From G963674685 sp964591275 (GTDB lineage: Bacteria > Lernaellota > Lernaellaia > JACKCT01), in NCBI GenBank assembly GCA_964591275.1, contig CAZQAE010000035.1, forward strand, positions 1 to 53,931: DNA of 53,931 bases, given 5' to 3'. This document shows, in pieces, positions 41,098 through 49,401 of this stretch. The position numbers and the translations under genes are program-made. The number at the start of each line of letters is the position of its first letter. Position 1 is the first letter of the stretch. The notes beneath the pieces are model-generated. The model saw only the letters and a program-made list of their open reading frames with translations, was not told the origin of the DNA and did not search any database.

Positions 41098-43292
41098 CCA
41101 CTTCCCAGCGTTTTGCAGGCGAAGCCGGAACGGTCATGCAGCGTGCGTTCAAAACATTTCTTTCGGCGCTAATCCTGTTTACCCTGCTGACGACGCCCGC
41201 CAAAGCGAACGAACCAACTCAAGTTCTTGCTCAAATCACGGAACTTTGCTACGGGCCACGCACGCAGCCACCGGCTGATTACGCCTGGAATGAATTGAAT
41301 AACGATCCGACGCTTGCTCCTGTTTACTTCAAGGCGATCAATTCAATCGATATCGGCATCGACGTCAAGATGGCTCTGGCCCAAGCATTGGCGCACTCGG
41401 ATAATCCGATATTAATCGACCTGACCATCAAATCATTTGCCGCGCTTGAAAATGACAACCCATCGACTGCTATGGTTCTTGTGAGGTATGCGTCGCAAAA
41501 ACCTCACGACGACTTTGCGCCATGGCTTGCCGCAACGATGCTGCGTAGCTACGGAGGCATTCTTCCAAAAGATCCGGACATCTATGCGCCGGCGATGGAG
41601 GCTTTAGCTAAATATCCAGCGCCAGTCATCCAAAACGCTCTTCGTCAGGGAATTAGCCACTATGGATTTGATTCCGTCATCGCTTCTTTATCGCTCAGGG
41701 AGATGGCTGCTGTTTCAAAAGACCTTATGGGATCAATGGCGGCGAACCTCTCTCTGAAAAAGAAATTCAACGATGATGCCGAAAAGATAATAAACTCCGC
41801 CATTGAACAATCATCCGCCATCCTCCCAATGCTCTTAACCGCCAATGCTTCGGTTCACGCTGTTGAGCAAATACTGAGAGCGCTGAAATTGCTACTGGTC
41901 GGCAAACTTCTCACCGGTGATCAGCAACAGGTTCAGATCGCCCTGCAAGCCGCAGGGTGCTTTCCCATTCTTTCAGACCAACTCGTTGAGACAATAGGCG
42001 AGATGGCCAAAGGACGAGGCGAATCCGCATCGAATGCCTCCGACCTCCTGCGGGAGTGGGAAACGAATACTCCTCCGGCCATCGACATCTCAAATTTCAA
42101 ACTGCAACGAATCGCCAAGGAATTGTCTCCAAACCCAGGCCCGGATGGCGCTTTTGAATTTCAAATCGGCAATAGCGAACAAGAGCAAATCGAAGACACG
42201 CAAAGCAAAGAAACTTTCCCGTGGATTTTCCTCATTGTCATCTCGATAATCTCAGCATTTATCATTCGACGCATTTTTGTGTTCGCACGTATTCGACTGG
42301 CGCGCCGGAAAATAAAATTATTTCCTCTACTGTTTTTACTCCCCGCCCCGATCATTATCTTTTTTTTCTGGAAGGTTTTTATTGAATCGGACCCGGTTGT
42401 CAGAGATGTCGTTAATACCCAACAAAGCATCCGATTTATTTCAGAGATACAGCTCTTTGGCCGACAAACTCTTTCAAATCGTGTCCTTCTTGTGGCCCGC
42501 GGAACGGATACGCTTCGCCGCGAAGAAGTGCCAACCATAAAACCCGATGGGGAAATTCGTATCGTTGGAGTCGGAGAAAGCCCCCTGTTGGCGAGTTTTT
42601 TCCCACGGGAAGATAGTTTCCTCGACATGGCTGTAAGAGCGGGCGCCATCGAGGACTCCGCCAAGAGTTATCGATCCATCAATGCTGCAGCTGCGGGATA
42701 TTGCATGTTTGATCTCGTCTTTCGCATTGAGGACATACTGCGTCTAAAGCCGGATATAGTAGTTATTTACACTATCAATCCGGTGGAACTAAGGCTAAGG
42801 GAAATCCTTGAAAACTCGGATCTTGCGAGCCTACAGATCAAATTTCCTTCCAACCACGAAATCCAAAAGCAAATTGGCCATTACATCAGAGAACTGGAAT
42901 CAATATCCAATTCCGCCACCGCTGGGAAACTCTCCTCGGGCACCCTCCAACGCGAACTGATCAGTTATGCGGATCGACTTTTTTCTTTTTCCGCAAAAAC
43001 TTTTATCGATCGACTAACCGAAAACAATATTCAAGTTATCGTAATTATTCCGGCGACCCCGGCCCCCCTGCCTGTCATTAGCCGCATGAACGAGACGATG
43101 CGGCAAATCAGCGCCCAGGAGGGCTTAGTGCTAGTCGATGCATCTGAAATCGTCAAAAGTGAAATACAAAAAACGGGAAACTGGAGACAGTTTTTCTGGG
43201 ACCAAACACACCCGGCGAGGAAGGGGCACGCCTTGATCGCTAAAGCATTGGCTCCCGCAATCGCCCAATGCGTTCATTCGATGCGGCATTGA
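41094..43292 (+). CDS. HEAT-like repeat/SGNH hydrolase fusion, membrane-bound
   Basis: A 732-residue protein. A signal-peptide-like segment (about 16-39, ending AKA) leads into an alpha-helical repeat region (about 45-340) of HEAT or TPR-like character. Two transmembrane helices (about 375-397 and 407-428) follow, then an SGNH-fold hydrolase domain (about 450-732). Its block I is VGVGESPLL with the catalytic Ser in GES, and block V is DQTHP with Asp and His. SGNH enzymes of this membrane-bound kind add or remove acyl groups on surface polysaccharides. The exact reaction is not readable. It is coupled by an ATGA overlap to propeller paralog 4, and ends eight bases from the convergent aminotransferase gene. 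Confidence 0.72.
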   Translation: MTTSQRFAGEAGTVMQRAFKTFLSALILFTLLTTPAKANEPTQVLAQITELCYGPRTQPPADYAWNELNNDPTLAPVYFKAINSIDIGIDVKMALAQALAHSDNPILIDLTIKSFAALENDNPSTAMVLVRYASQKPHDDFAPWLAATMLRSYGGILPKDPDIYAPAMEALAKYPAPVIQNALRQGISHYGFDSVIASLSLREMAAVSKDLMGSMAANLSLKKKFNDDAEKIINSAIEQSSAILPMLLTANASVHAVEQILRALKLLLVGKLLTGDQQQVQIALQAAGCFPILSDQLVETIGEMAKGRGESASNASDLLREWETNTPPAIDISNFKLQRIAKELSPNPGPDGAFEFQIGNSEQEQIEDTQSKETFPWIFLIVISIISAFIIRRIFVFARIRLARRKIKLFPLLFLLPAPIIIFFFWKVFIESDPVVRDVVNTQQSIRFISEIQLFGRQTLSNRVLLVARGTDTLRREEVPTIKPDGEIRIVGVGESPLLASFFPREDSFLDMAVRAGAIEDSAKSYRSINAAAAGYCMFDLVFRIEDILRLKPDIVVIYTINPVELRLREILENSDLASLQIKFPSNHEIQKQIGHYIRELESISNSATAGKLSSGTLQRELISYADRLFSFSAKTFIDRLTENNIQVIVIIPATPAPLPVISRMNETMRQISAQEGLVLVDASEIVKSEIQKTGNWRQFFWDQTHPARKGHALIAKALAPAIAQCVHSMRH

Positions 43293-43299
43293 CGGCCAT

Positions 43300-44412
43300 T
43301 CAGAAACGCGATAGCTCCTCGCGCAAAATCCCGCAGACATAATCCACGTCCGAAAGGTCCATATGCGTGTAAATGGGAAGAGCCAAGGCACTTTTCGAGG
43401 CAAGTTCCGTCACCGGAAGTTTGCAACCCGTCGAAAACTCGGCAAAGGCCTTCTGCAGGTGCATGGGGGGTTCAAAGTATCTTTTTGTGGCGATTCCTAA
43501 GGCTTCCAATCGGTCCATCAAGAGCTCTCTGTCGTACCTGTCCGTATCAAGAAACACGACCAGATAATTCCCGGAACTCGTGTATCCTTCAGGAATCGTT
43601 TGAAACTTTAGACCGGCGATTTCAGACAGGCCGCGATAATAGCGGTCGAAGATCGCCAACCGCCTTGCAAGGAGCGTATCCAGCCTTTCCAGGTTTGAAA
43701 GTCCGGTCACCGCATGAAATTCGCTCATACGCGCCGAAAGCCCGAGCAATTCTATATCCCGACCGCTTGGGCTTTTCCCGTAGTCGCGCATTTGCCTAAC
43801 GGCCCCGGCCAGTTTGGCGTCATTCGTCGTGACCAGCCCCCCCTCCATAGCCGTCAGGACTTTCGTTGGGGACATGCTGAATACTTCCACATCCGCAAGG
43901 CCGCCGCCAACGCGTCCCTTGTAGGTCGCTCCGGCGCCCTGTGCGGAATCGCTGATAAAGCGAAGATCCGCCTCGGCGCAGATTTCCTTTAGGGCATCCA
44001 TATCGGGATAGAGACCAAAGACATTCACGGCGATCACGGCGGAAGTTTTTGGGGTGATAAGGCTTTTGACATGTTCAGGATCGACAGTGTATGTCCCCGG
44101 CGTGCAATCGGCAAATACTGGGCGGATATTATTCCACACCGCCGCCAGTCCGGTGCTGGCCCAGGTGAAGGAGGGGCAAATAACTTCCCCTTCGAGTTTC
44201 ATCGCCTGCATCGCCAGAATGAGTCCGGAAGTGCATGACGACAAGGCAACAACATCAGAGACCTGGAAACGCCGCGCTGTCTGCTTTTCGAGTTCCCGCG
44301 TGTATTTTCCCAATGTCAGGCTGCCGCTTTCGTAAACGCGCTGAAAACGCTCGGCGACATCCTTCCAGGGCGCCAGCGTCGGTCGCATCAAAGGAATGAT
44401 TTTATCTTTCAT
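43300..44412 (-). CDS. DegT/DnrJ/EryC1/StrS-family aminotransferase
   Basis: A 370-residue PLP enzyme that typically converts a nucleotide keto-sugar to an amino-sugar. The PLP lysine is Lys184 in FSMSPTKVLTAMEGG; DSAQGAGATYKGRVGG precedes it, and SSCTSGLILAMQA (58-70) binds the cofactor phosphate. The open frame extends 35 codons upstream, but the ATG at 44412 begins the conserved IPLMRPTL start and overlaps the methyltransferase stop by four bases (ATGA). It is last in a three-gene operon with a methyltransferase and a FemAB-like acyltransferase, a set that fits making an amino-, methyl- or acyl-modified surface sugar. Confidence 0.9.
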   Translation of the reverse strand: MKDKIIPLMRPTLAPWKDVAERFQRVYESGSLTLGKYTRELEKQTARRFQVSDVVALSSCTSGLILAMQAMKLEGEVICPSFTWASTGLAAVWNNIRPVFADCTPGTYTVDPEHVKSLITPKTSAVIAVNVFGLYPDMDALKEICAEADLRFISDSAQGAGATYKGRVGGGLADVEVFSMSPTKVLTAMEGGLVTTNDAKLAGAVRQMRDYGKSPSGRDIELLGLSARMSEFHAVTGLSNLERLDTLLARRLAIFDRYYRGLSEIAGLKFQTIPEGYTSSGNYLVVFLDTDRYDRELLMDRLEALGIATKRYFEPPMHLQKAFAEFSTGCKLPVTELASKSALALPIYTHMDLSDVDYVCGILREELSRF

Positions 44413-45179
44413 GAAATTTTCCCGGCCATGTAGAAGGTTTCGCCGATCTCGGTGAGCGTAATATCGCCCCCAACTTTCTCGAAATCCTTTCTTGGCAAAT
44501 ATTCGAGGGGCTTCCATCCTGCATCGGACAAATCACGCTGAAATTCCTCGACGCGATACCAGTGAAAAACAGGATCCCCCGGTCGATGACCAAAATAACG
44601 CCGACGACCTCCAGAATGAAATACGAAAGCGTCGTTTCTCTCAAATCCATTGGGATTATAAACTTTCCTCACGGCATTGGCGAGTGCGAAATATAAGCCG
44701 TATTTCCAGTGAGCCTCAATGGCGTTTGTCGAAAAAAGCCCCACGCCTCCGGCCTTGACGACGCGCGCGGCCTCTGCGAGTGCTTCGAGTCGGTTTGCCC
44801 TGCCCCGGATATGCCCGATCAGTTGCCCGACCATCATGACCGCGTCGAAAGCGCCATCATCGAAATCCAATTTCCGGGCATCCATAACATGACAATCGAC
44901 GGGCAGACCGCCTTTCGAGGCCGCTTCTTTCGTCCAATGGACAAATTCCTCATCAATATCCACGGCGCTGACACGATAACCCATTTTGGCCAGTGAAAGG
45001 CATTCCCGCCCGCCTCCGCACCCCACATTAAGGACAGTGCCCACGGAAGGAAAAGACCGACGTATCAGTTCCTCTTCCGTCGGATAAAGCCCCGCGTCCG
45101 CAAGAGTCTTTCCCCAACGTCGGCGCTCAAGAGGATTTTGATAAAAAGTCTGCATGGAATTGCCTGACGATTCCGTCAT
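44409..45179 (-). CDS. Class I SAM-dependent methyltransferase
   Basis: A 256-residue Rossmann-fold methyltransferase. Motif I is VLNVGCGGGRECLSLAKMG, followed by VSAVDIDEEFV with the acidic residue for SAM ribose and DARKLDFDDGAFDAVMMVGQ as motifs II and III. The C-terminal part (YFGHRPGDPVFHWYRVEEFQRDL) is substrate-binding and not assignable. The frame is open upstream, but the ATG at 45179 overlaps the upstream stop (TGATG) and is favoured. It links the acyltransferase gene and the aminotransferase gene in one coupled operon, so the acceptor is probably the same sugar or peptide. Confidence 0.85.
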   Translation of the reverse strand: MTESSGNSMQTFYQNPLERRRWGKTLADAGLYPTEEELIRRSFPSVGTVLNVGCGGGRECLSLAKMGYRVSAVDIDEEFVHWTKEAASKGGLPVDCHVMDARKLDFDDGAFDAVMMVGQLIGHIRGRANRLEALAEAARVVKAGGVGLFSTNAIEAHWKYGLYFALANAVRKVYNPNGFERNDAFVFHSGGRRRYFGHRPGDPVFHWYRVEEFQRDLSDAGWKPLEYLPRKDFEKVGGDITLTEIGETFYMAGKIS

Positions 45180-46222
45180 CAAATCTCCGGCGATCTGTAT
45201 ATCGGAAAAAAATCTTCGTCGCATTGGCCGACATCTTTTCTGCGCCGCGCAAGCTGCGAATAGGTCTTTTCATCAAAGACAATGCGTCCGACATGAAAAT
45301 CCAAATGCACCGAAGAAAATCCGGATTTGAACCTGAACAAACCGTCTCCGGGTTGATACCCCCCGCCGAGGTGAAAGGTCGAAATCCCCATTTCGCGACC
45401 GCGACGGGCGACGCGCGCCAAAAGCAAATTCGTTGCACATAAAGAGCGATAATCATAATCCGAGCCGCCGAGATGATAATGAATATAGGGGCCGTGCCTA
45501 AGGATCAAGGCTCCTGCGACATCCTTGCCTTCATGCGTGGCCAGAACAACCCACAAGTCATCGCCGAGACCTTCGGCCAAGTCGCGAAAGTATGGCCCGG
45601 CGAAACGATAATACTCCCTGGCCTCCCGGCGCTCCATCGTCATCTCGTACAAACGAATAAACCGTCCGATATCATCCGATGGCGCGAAGTCAATCTCAAC
45701 GCCCTTTTTCAGGGCCGTTTCGATATTTTTTTGACAAGTCCGCGAAAACCCCGCTTTCGCATCGGATCGCCCTAAATCAATGGCAACCGTGCGCGCAGCC
45801 ACGCGCGTGTCAAAGCATTGATCGAAGAAACGATGCGTTTTCAACACGGGATGGAAGCGAATAAACTCGCTCACCGCGCCAAGTTCTCGCGCGGCGCGAC
45901 TCCACTGCTCGAAAAAAGCCGCAGCGTTCCTTTCGTCATGCGTATGCATGACCGGACCGCCGTAGCCATAAGGGGTGCATAGGTCGACAAAATTTCCCAA
46001 TGATCCGAAATCGAAATCCAAATTCGACAAATCGCGAATAAGCGCCACATGGAATCCGCGTCCGCATGACTTTTCGCAATAAAACAAAACCGGCTCGCCC
46101 TCTTGCCGCCTGAATACGGCGTTGAGGTATCCTGGCCTGTAATATACATCCGCGCCTTTGAAGGAAGCCACGATCTCCTCCCAGGCGTCGATTTCATGAA
46201 ATCGGATGATTCGGCAAGTCAA
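45179..46222 (-). CDS. FemAB-like GNAT acyltransferase
   Basis: A 347-residue protein with two GNAT-like halves, like the FemAB/BioF2 group that uses aminoacyl-tRNA or acyl-CoA to acylate cell-wall or sugar amines. Useful segments are YYRPGYLNAVFR (about 27-38), FSRTCQKNIETALKKGVEI (about 158-176), HYHLGGSDYDYRSLCATNLLL and FHLGGGYQPGDGLFRFKSGFS, which match the family pattern of a lysine-rich middle and a G-rich acyl-binding end. The start is a TTG (46222) without a clear Shine-Dalgarno sequence, and no ATG is close. It is the first gene of the three-gene operon and could acylate the amine made by the aminotransferase. Confidence 0.75.
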   Translation of the reverse strand: MTCRIIRFHEIDAWEEIVASFKGADVYYRPGYLNAVFRRQEGEPVLFYCEKSCGRGFHVALIRDLSNLDFDFGSLGNFVDLCTPYGYGGPVMHTHDERNAAAFFEQWSRAARELGAVSEFIRFHPVLKTHRFFDQCFDTRVAARTVAIDLGRSDAKAGFSRTCQKNIETALKKGVEIDFAPSDDIGRFIRLYEMTMERREAREYYRFAGPYFRDLAEGLGDDLWVVLATHEGKDVAGALILRHGPYIHYHLGGSDYDYRSLCATNLLLARVARRGREMGISTFHLGGGYQPGDGLFRFKSGFSSVHLDFHVGRIVFDEKTYSQLARRRKDVGQCDEDFFPIYRSPEI

Positions 46223-46273
46223 TAATTTTGTCCAGTGCTAGTCAATAGTTTGGGGAACTCCAAGGGTTTAGGG

Positions 46274-46322
46274 TCGAATTATGAAGCATGATGTATGAAG
46301 TATGAGGTATGAATTACGAATT
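46274..46322. repeat. Seven tandem degenerate heptamers
   Basis: Plus strand reads seven consecutive seven-base units of the form ATGAAGT: TCGAATT, ATGAAGC, ATGATGT, ATGAAGT, ATGAGGT, ATGAATT, ACGAATT. GGGTTTAGGGT (46265-46275) sits directly before, overlapping the first unit, and CCAGACTCTAACCC (46347-46360) after. The whole 152-base gap 46223-46374 is low-complexity and contains no gene. Confidence 0.75.
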
Positions 46323-46374
46323 TCGGTCATTCCGCATTCGATAACCCCAGACTCTAACCCAAGTCTAAAAACAA

Positions 46375-47727
46375 TCATCGACCACGTTTTGCAACATTGG
46401 ACGCCACAAGAATCGGATCCCACACGGGTGAAAAAGGCGGCGAATAAGCCAGGTCGAGGTCGGAGAACTCGGAGATGGTCATGCGCCTGGTACAAGCGGC
46501 GACAAACACATCGATTCGCCCCTTCACGCCTTCTATTCCGGCTGCCTGGCCGCCGAGAATGCGACCGGACGGCGCGTCGTAAACAATTTTGATAAAGATA
46601 TCTCCGCCGCCCGGAAAGTACTTTGCCCTGCTGTAAGACTTGATGGATTTGGCTCGTGCATCAAAACCATGCTCACGCGCCTCGGCCAGAGTCAAGCCGG
46701 TTCGCCCGACCTCCAACCCAAAAACCCGCGCAATCCGCGTACCGACAACCCCTTGAAACACTTCTGTGCCGCCAACGGCGTTTTGTCCGGCGACGCGACC
46801 CTCTTTGTTGGCGATAGTCCCCAGCGCCACGTAGTCCCGCTTCCCTGTCACCAGATTCATGTTGTCGCAGCAGTCGCCCGCGGCGTATATGTTTTTCTCG
46901 CTGGTTGTTTGATCTTTATTCACGTAAAGAGCGCCTTGCGCTCCGGGCGTCAGTCCGGCGTCAAGCCCTAGGGCGCTGTTGGGAGTGATACCCATCGAAA
47001 CGATAACCAGGTCAGCGTCCAGATCATGCTTTCCCGTGTGGACGCACCGAACTCGTCCGGCGCCGTCAAGGGCCTCGGCCTCCGACTCGGCGTAAAGTTT
47101 CACGCCATTCACCTCCAGAGTTCTGTTTATCATTCTGCCGATTTCAGGACCGATCTGACACATGGCGCTGGACATGCGTTCAATCACAGAAACGGAAATC
47201 CCCCGAATGGACAGATTCTCAGCCACCTCCAGCCCAATATATCCGCCGCCGATAATCACCGCCGTTCTCGGCTTTTCATTTTCAATGAAAGAGTGAATCT
47301 TCCTTGCACCCTCCATTGTCCTCAAATTGAAAACGCCGCTGAGATCCTTGAAATAGGCCGTCGGAGAGTTTGCTTTGGCGCCGGTCGAGATGCAAAGGCG
47401 GTCGTAAGCCTCGTCGTGTTCCCGATCGCTCGCCCGATCTCGTACACGGATGCGCTGATTTCCGGCGTCGATCGCCAACACTTCATGCCCCGTGCGAAGG
47501 TCTATCTTTCTTTTTTCGATAAACGCTTCGCGGGTTCCCACAACAAGTTCGCGCAGGTCCCCCACCACGCCGCCGAGATAATACGGCAAACCGCAGGAAT
47601 AGACGCTGACGTCCTGACCGGCATCGAAGACCGTCACTATGGTTTGTGGAGATCGCCTCTTGGCCTGGCTGGCTGCGGTCATCCCCGCAGCCTGCGCCCC
47701 TATCACGACAAATTTTTCGATGGACAT
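46375..47727 (-). CDS. CoA-disulfide reductase/NADH oxidase-type flavoprotein
   Basis: A 450-residue FAD and NAD(P)H-dependent pyridine nucleotide-disulfide oxidoreductase. It has the N-terminal dinucleotide motif VVIGAQAAGMTAAS, the single redox Cys45 in SVYSCGLPYYLGG (as in CoA-disulfide reductase and Nox), the second nucleotide fold VIIGGGYIGLEVAENL, and DLVIVSMGITPN. The C-terminal dimer motif ends DLAYSPPFSPVWDP, also typical. Relatives reduce CoA disulfide or persulfide, or oxidise NADH with oxygen; choice between these needs biochemistry. ATG codons at 47742 and 47727 are possible; the second is closer to the family start. It lies 152 bases upstream of the acyltransferase gene and may be transcribed separately. 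Confidence 0.88.
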   Translation of the reverse strand: MSIEKFVVIGAQAAGMTAASQAKRRSPQTIVTVFDAGQDVSVYSCGLPYYLGGVVGDLRELVVGTREAFIEKRKIDLRTGHEVLAIDAGNQRIRVRDRASDREHDEAYDRLCISTGAKANSPTAYFKDLSGVFNLRTMEGARKIHSFIENEKPRTAVIIGGGYIGLEVAENLSIRGISVSVIERMSSAMCQIGPEIGRMINRTLEVNGVKLYAESEAEALDGAGRVRCVHTGKHDLDADLVIVSMGITPNSALGLDAGLTPGAQGALYVNKDQTTSEKNIYAAGDCCDNMNLVTGKRDYVALGTIANKEGRVAGQNAVGGTEVFQGVVGTRIARVFGLEVGRTGLTLAEAREHGFDARAKSIKSYSRAKYFPGGGDIFIKIVYDAPSGRILGGQAAGIEGVKGRIDVFVAACTRRMTISEFSDLDLAYSPPFSPVWDPILVASNVAKRGR

Positions 47728-47742
47728 AGCGCCCAAATCCAT

Positions 47743-48113
47743 TTTAAGTGGTTACCCAAAACGCAACGAAATTCTAACGCTTCGTTCATCGAAATCCAAC
47801 CCATAAAAGGAAACATTAACAATTTCTTTTATCATTGCGTGTTATTAGTATCTATTGCCGCCTGGAAATACTATGCAAGGGCTCTTTAGGGGACGTGGCG
47901 CTCATAAACGTAGCATCGCAAAGAATTTTTTCTTTGCTTGGGGATTAATTCTCCCGCCACTTGCGGCGGAGCGAAAGGTCGGAAATTTGCCATAAAAGAA
48001 AATTGCCGGGTAAAACAAGCCTCTCTGTTCAACCCGTAAAATATTTGCTAGCGTCTTTGTGAGGTTCAATTTTTCCAAATAAATGCTTCGCACGGACCAA
48101 TAAAGGAGCCCAC
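47743..48113. other. Divergent intergenic region with two strong hairpins
   Basis: A 371-base stretch without a gene. It contains a perfect eight-base-pair hairpin at 47918-47937 (GCAAAGAA, loop TTTT, TTCTTTGC). Fourteen bases later comes a second, at 47951-47971 (CTCC-CGC, loop CACTT, GCG-GC-GGAG, with a two-base bulge). The fadL Shine-Dalgarno sequence AAAGGAG is at 48101-48107. Hairpins like these are expected at transcript ends, but the flanking genes are divergent, so they may belong to an untranslated leader or a small RNA. Confidence 0.5.
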
Positions 48114-49382
48114 ATGAAACGATTTTCGTTGATGGCCATATGCGTGTTTTTTTGCGCAGTTTCCGTTGGGACAGCGCAAGCCGGACTGCTGTTCGTCCCG
48201 AACACCTACGGCCTGTCGGCACGCAGCATGGCGCTGGGCAACGCCATGACCGCAGTGGGCGACGATTACTCCATGACCTACTTCAACCCCGCGGCTCTTG
48301 GGAAACTGTCCAGCCATCAAATCGACCTGGGTTATCTATACGCCGCTCCCGATTTCCAGGGCGGTCCGAAAAGCGGCGGCGAAGATGTTGATTTCGACAC
48401 GGCCAACAAAATCACGCTCATCGGATTCACGATGGATTTGTCTCAACTGTTTGAAAGTGAACACGGCCTCGGCCTGGGTCTGAACATCGCCATCGACAAC
48501 AACCTCAAGTCCTTCATGACCTTTGAAGACAAACGAAGCGACAATGGCCAGTTCCTGCGCTATGGATTGACGAGCGTCACGATGATAACGGGGCTGGGTC
48601 TGGAAATCTGTGAAAAGATAGCCATTGGCGGCGGCGGCTACGTCATGGTCAAAGGCACAAACAAACTGATCGCCGAAACGGACATGGCCGGCAACACGCG
48701 CGAAGAGGAAATCCAGGTCAGCGCCGAGCCGGTGATCGCCCCGATCGCAAGTATATATGCGACGGTGCTGGAGAACCTGACGCTGGGCCTGGCGTATCGC
48801 GGCAAAGGCGTTGCCGAGTTTTCTGAAATCGAAGCCGCCACCGACGCCCAAGTCAGCGATTCCTCTCTCACTGAACTCAACTTGATGATGGCTTTTAAGG
48901 ACACTTATGTGCCGCAGCAGGTTTCCTTCGGCGCCGCCATTTATCCAACCGATGCTCTTCTGGTCGCCCTGGACCTGACATGGGCAAACTGGGCCGACTA
49001 CGCCGACGAGGTCGCAGAAGCCGATTCGGTTAAGGACGACGCCGAGTTCGATACCAAAGACACCTTCATTCCGCGACTGGGAGTCGAATACGCCCTGACG
49101 GACAACCTCTCCACCGCAGCCGGTTATTATTACGAGCAGACGCCTTTTGAAGATCCTGGCATCGGCAATAACGTTGTGCTGGACAACGATAAACACGCAT
49201 TTTCTGTCGGCTTCAACCACGACTTCGACTATCTTTCGATGTTTAAACTCCCGCCCGCATTCGGCGCCACGTATTTTTATCATTACCTTGCGCCCCGGAC
49301 GGTCGAAGCGGGAGATGAAGTAGAATACGAAAGCAGCGGGCAGCTTCACGGCGTCGTCGCAAACCTCACACTGAAATTCTAG
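48114..49382 (+). CDS. OmpP1/FadL/TodX-family outer-membrane transport protein
   Basis: A 422-residue outer-membrane barrel of the FadL group, which lets long-chain fatty acids or aromatic hydrocarbons cross the outer membrane. A signal peptide (about 1-23) is followed by the family N-terminal plug signature: GLLFVPNTYGLSARSMALGNAMTAVGDDYSMTYFNPAAL. About fourteen amphipathic strands follow, and the protein ends in VANLTLKF with the terminal Phe of outer-membrane barrels. A good AAAGGAG precedes the ATG. It is 19 bases before the Ig-like protein gene, so the two form a transcript. Confidence 0.9.
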   Translation: MKRFSLMAICVFFCAVSVGTAQAGLLFVPNTYGLSARSMALGNAMTAVGDDYSMTYFNPAALGKLSSHQIDLGYLYAAPDFQGGPKSGGEDVDFDTANKITLIGFTMDLSQLFESEHGLGLGLNIAIDNNLKSFMTFEDKRSDNGQFLRYGLTSVTMITGLGLEICEKIAIGGGGYVMVKGTNKLIAETDMAGNTREEEIQVSAEPVIAPIASIYATVLENLTLGLAYRGKGVAEFSEIEAATDAQVSDSSLTELNLMMAFKDTYVPQQVSFGAAIYPTDALLVALDLTWANWADYADEVAEADSVKDDAEFDTKDTFIPRLGVEYALTDNLSTAAGYYYEQTPFEDPGIGNNVVLDNDKHAFSVGFNHDFDYLSMFKLPPAFGATYFYHYLAPRTVEAGDEVEYESSGQLHGVVANLTLKF

Positions 49383-49401
49383 CAACGAAAGGCCTGATAC
49401 A

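Noticed and set aside
46268..46495. Minus-strand open frame of 75 codons over the heptamer array
   Set aside because: Most of it is the tandem repeat and the end of the flavoprotein gene read in another frame.
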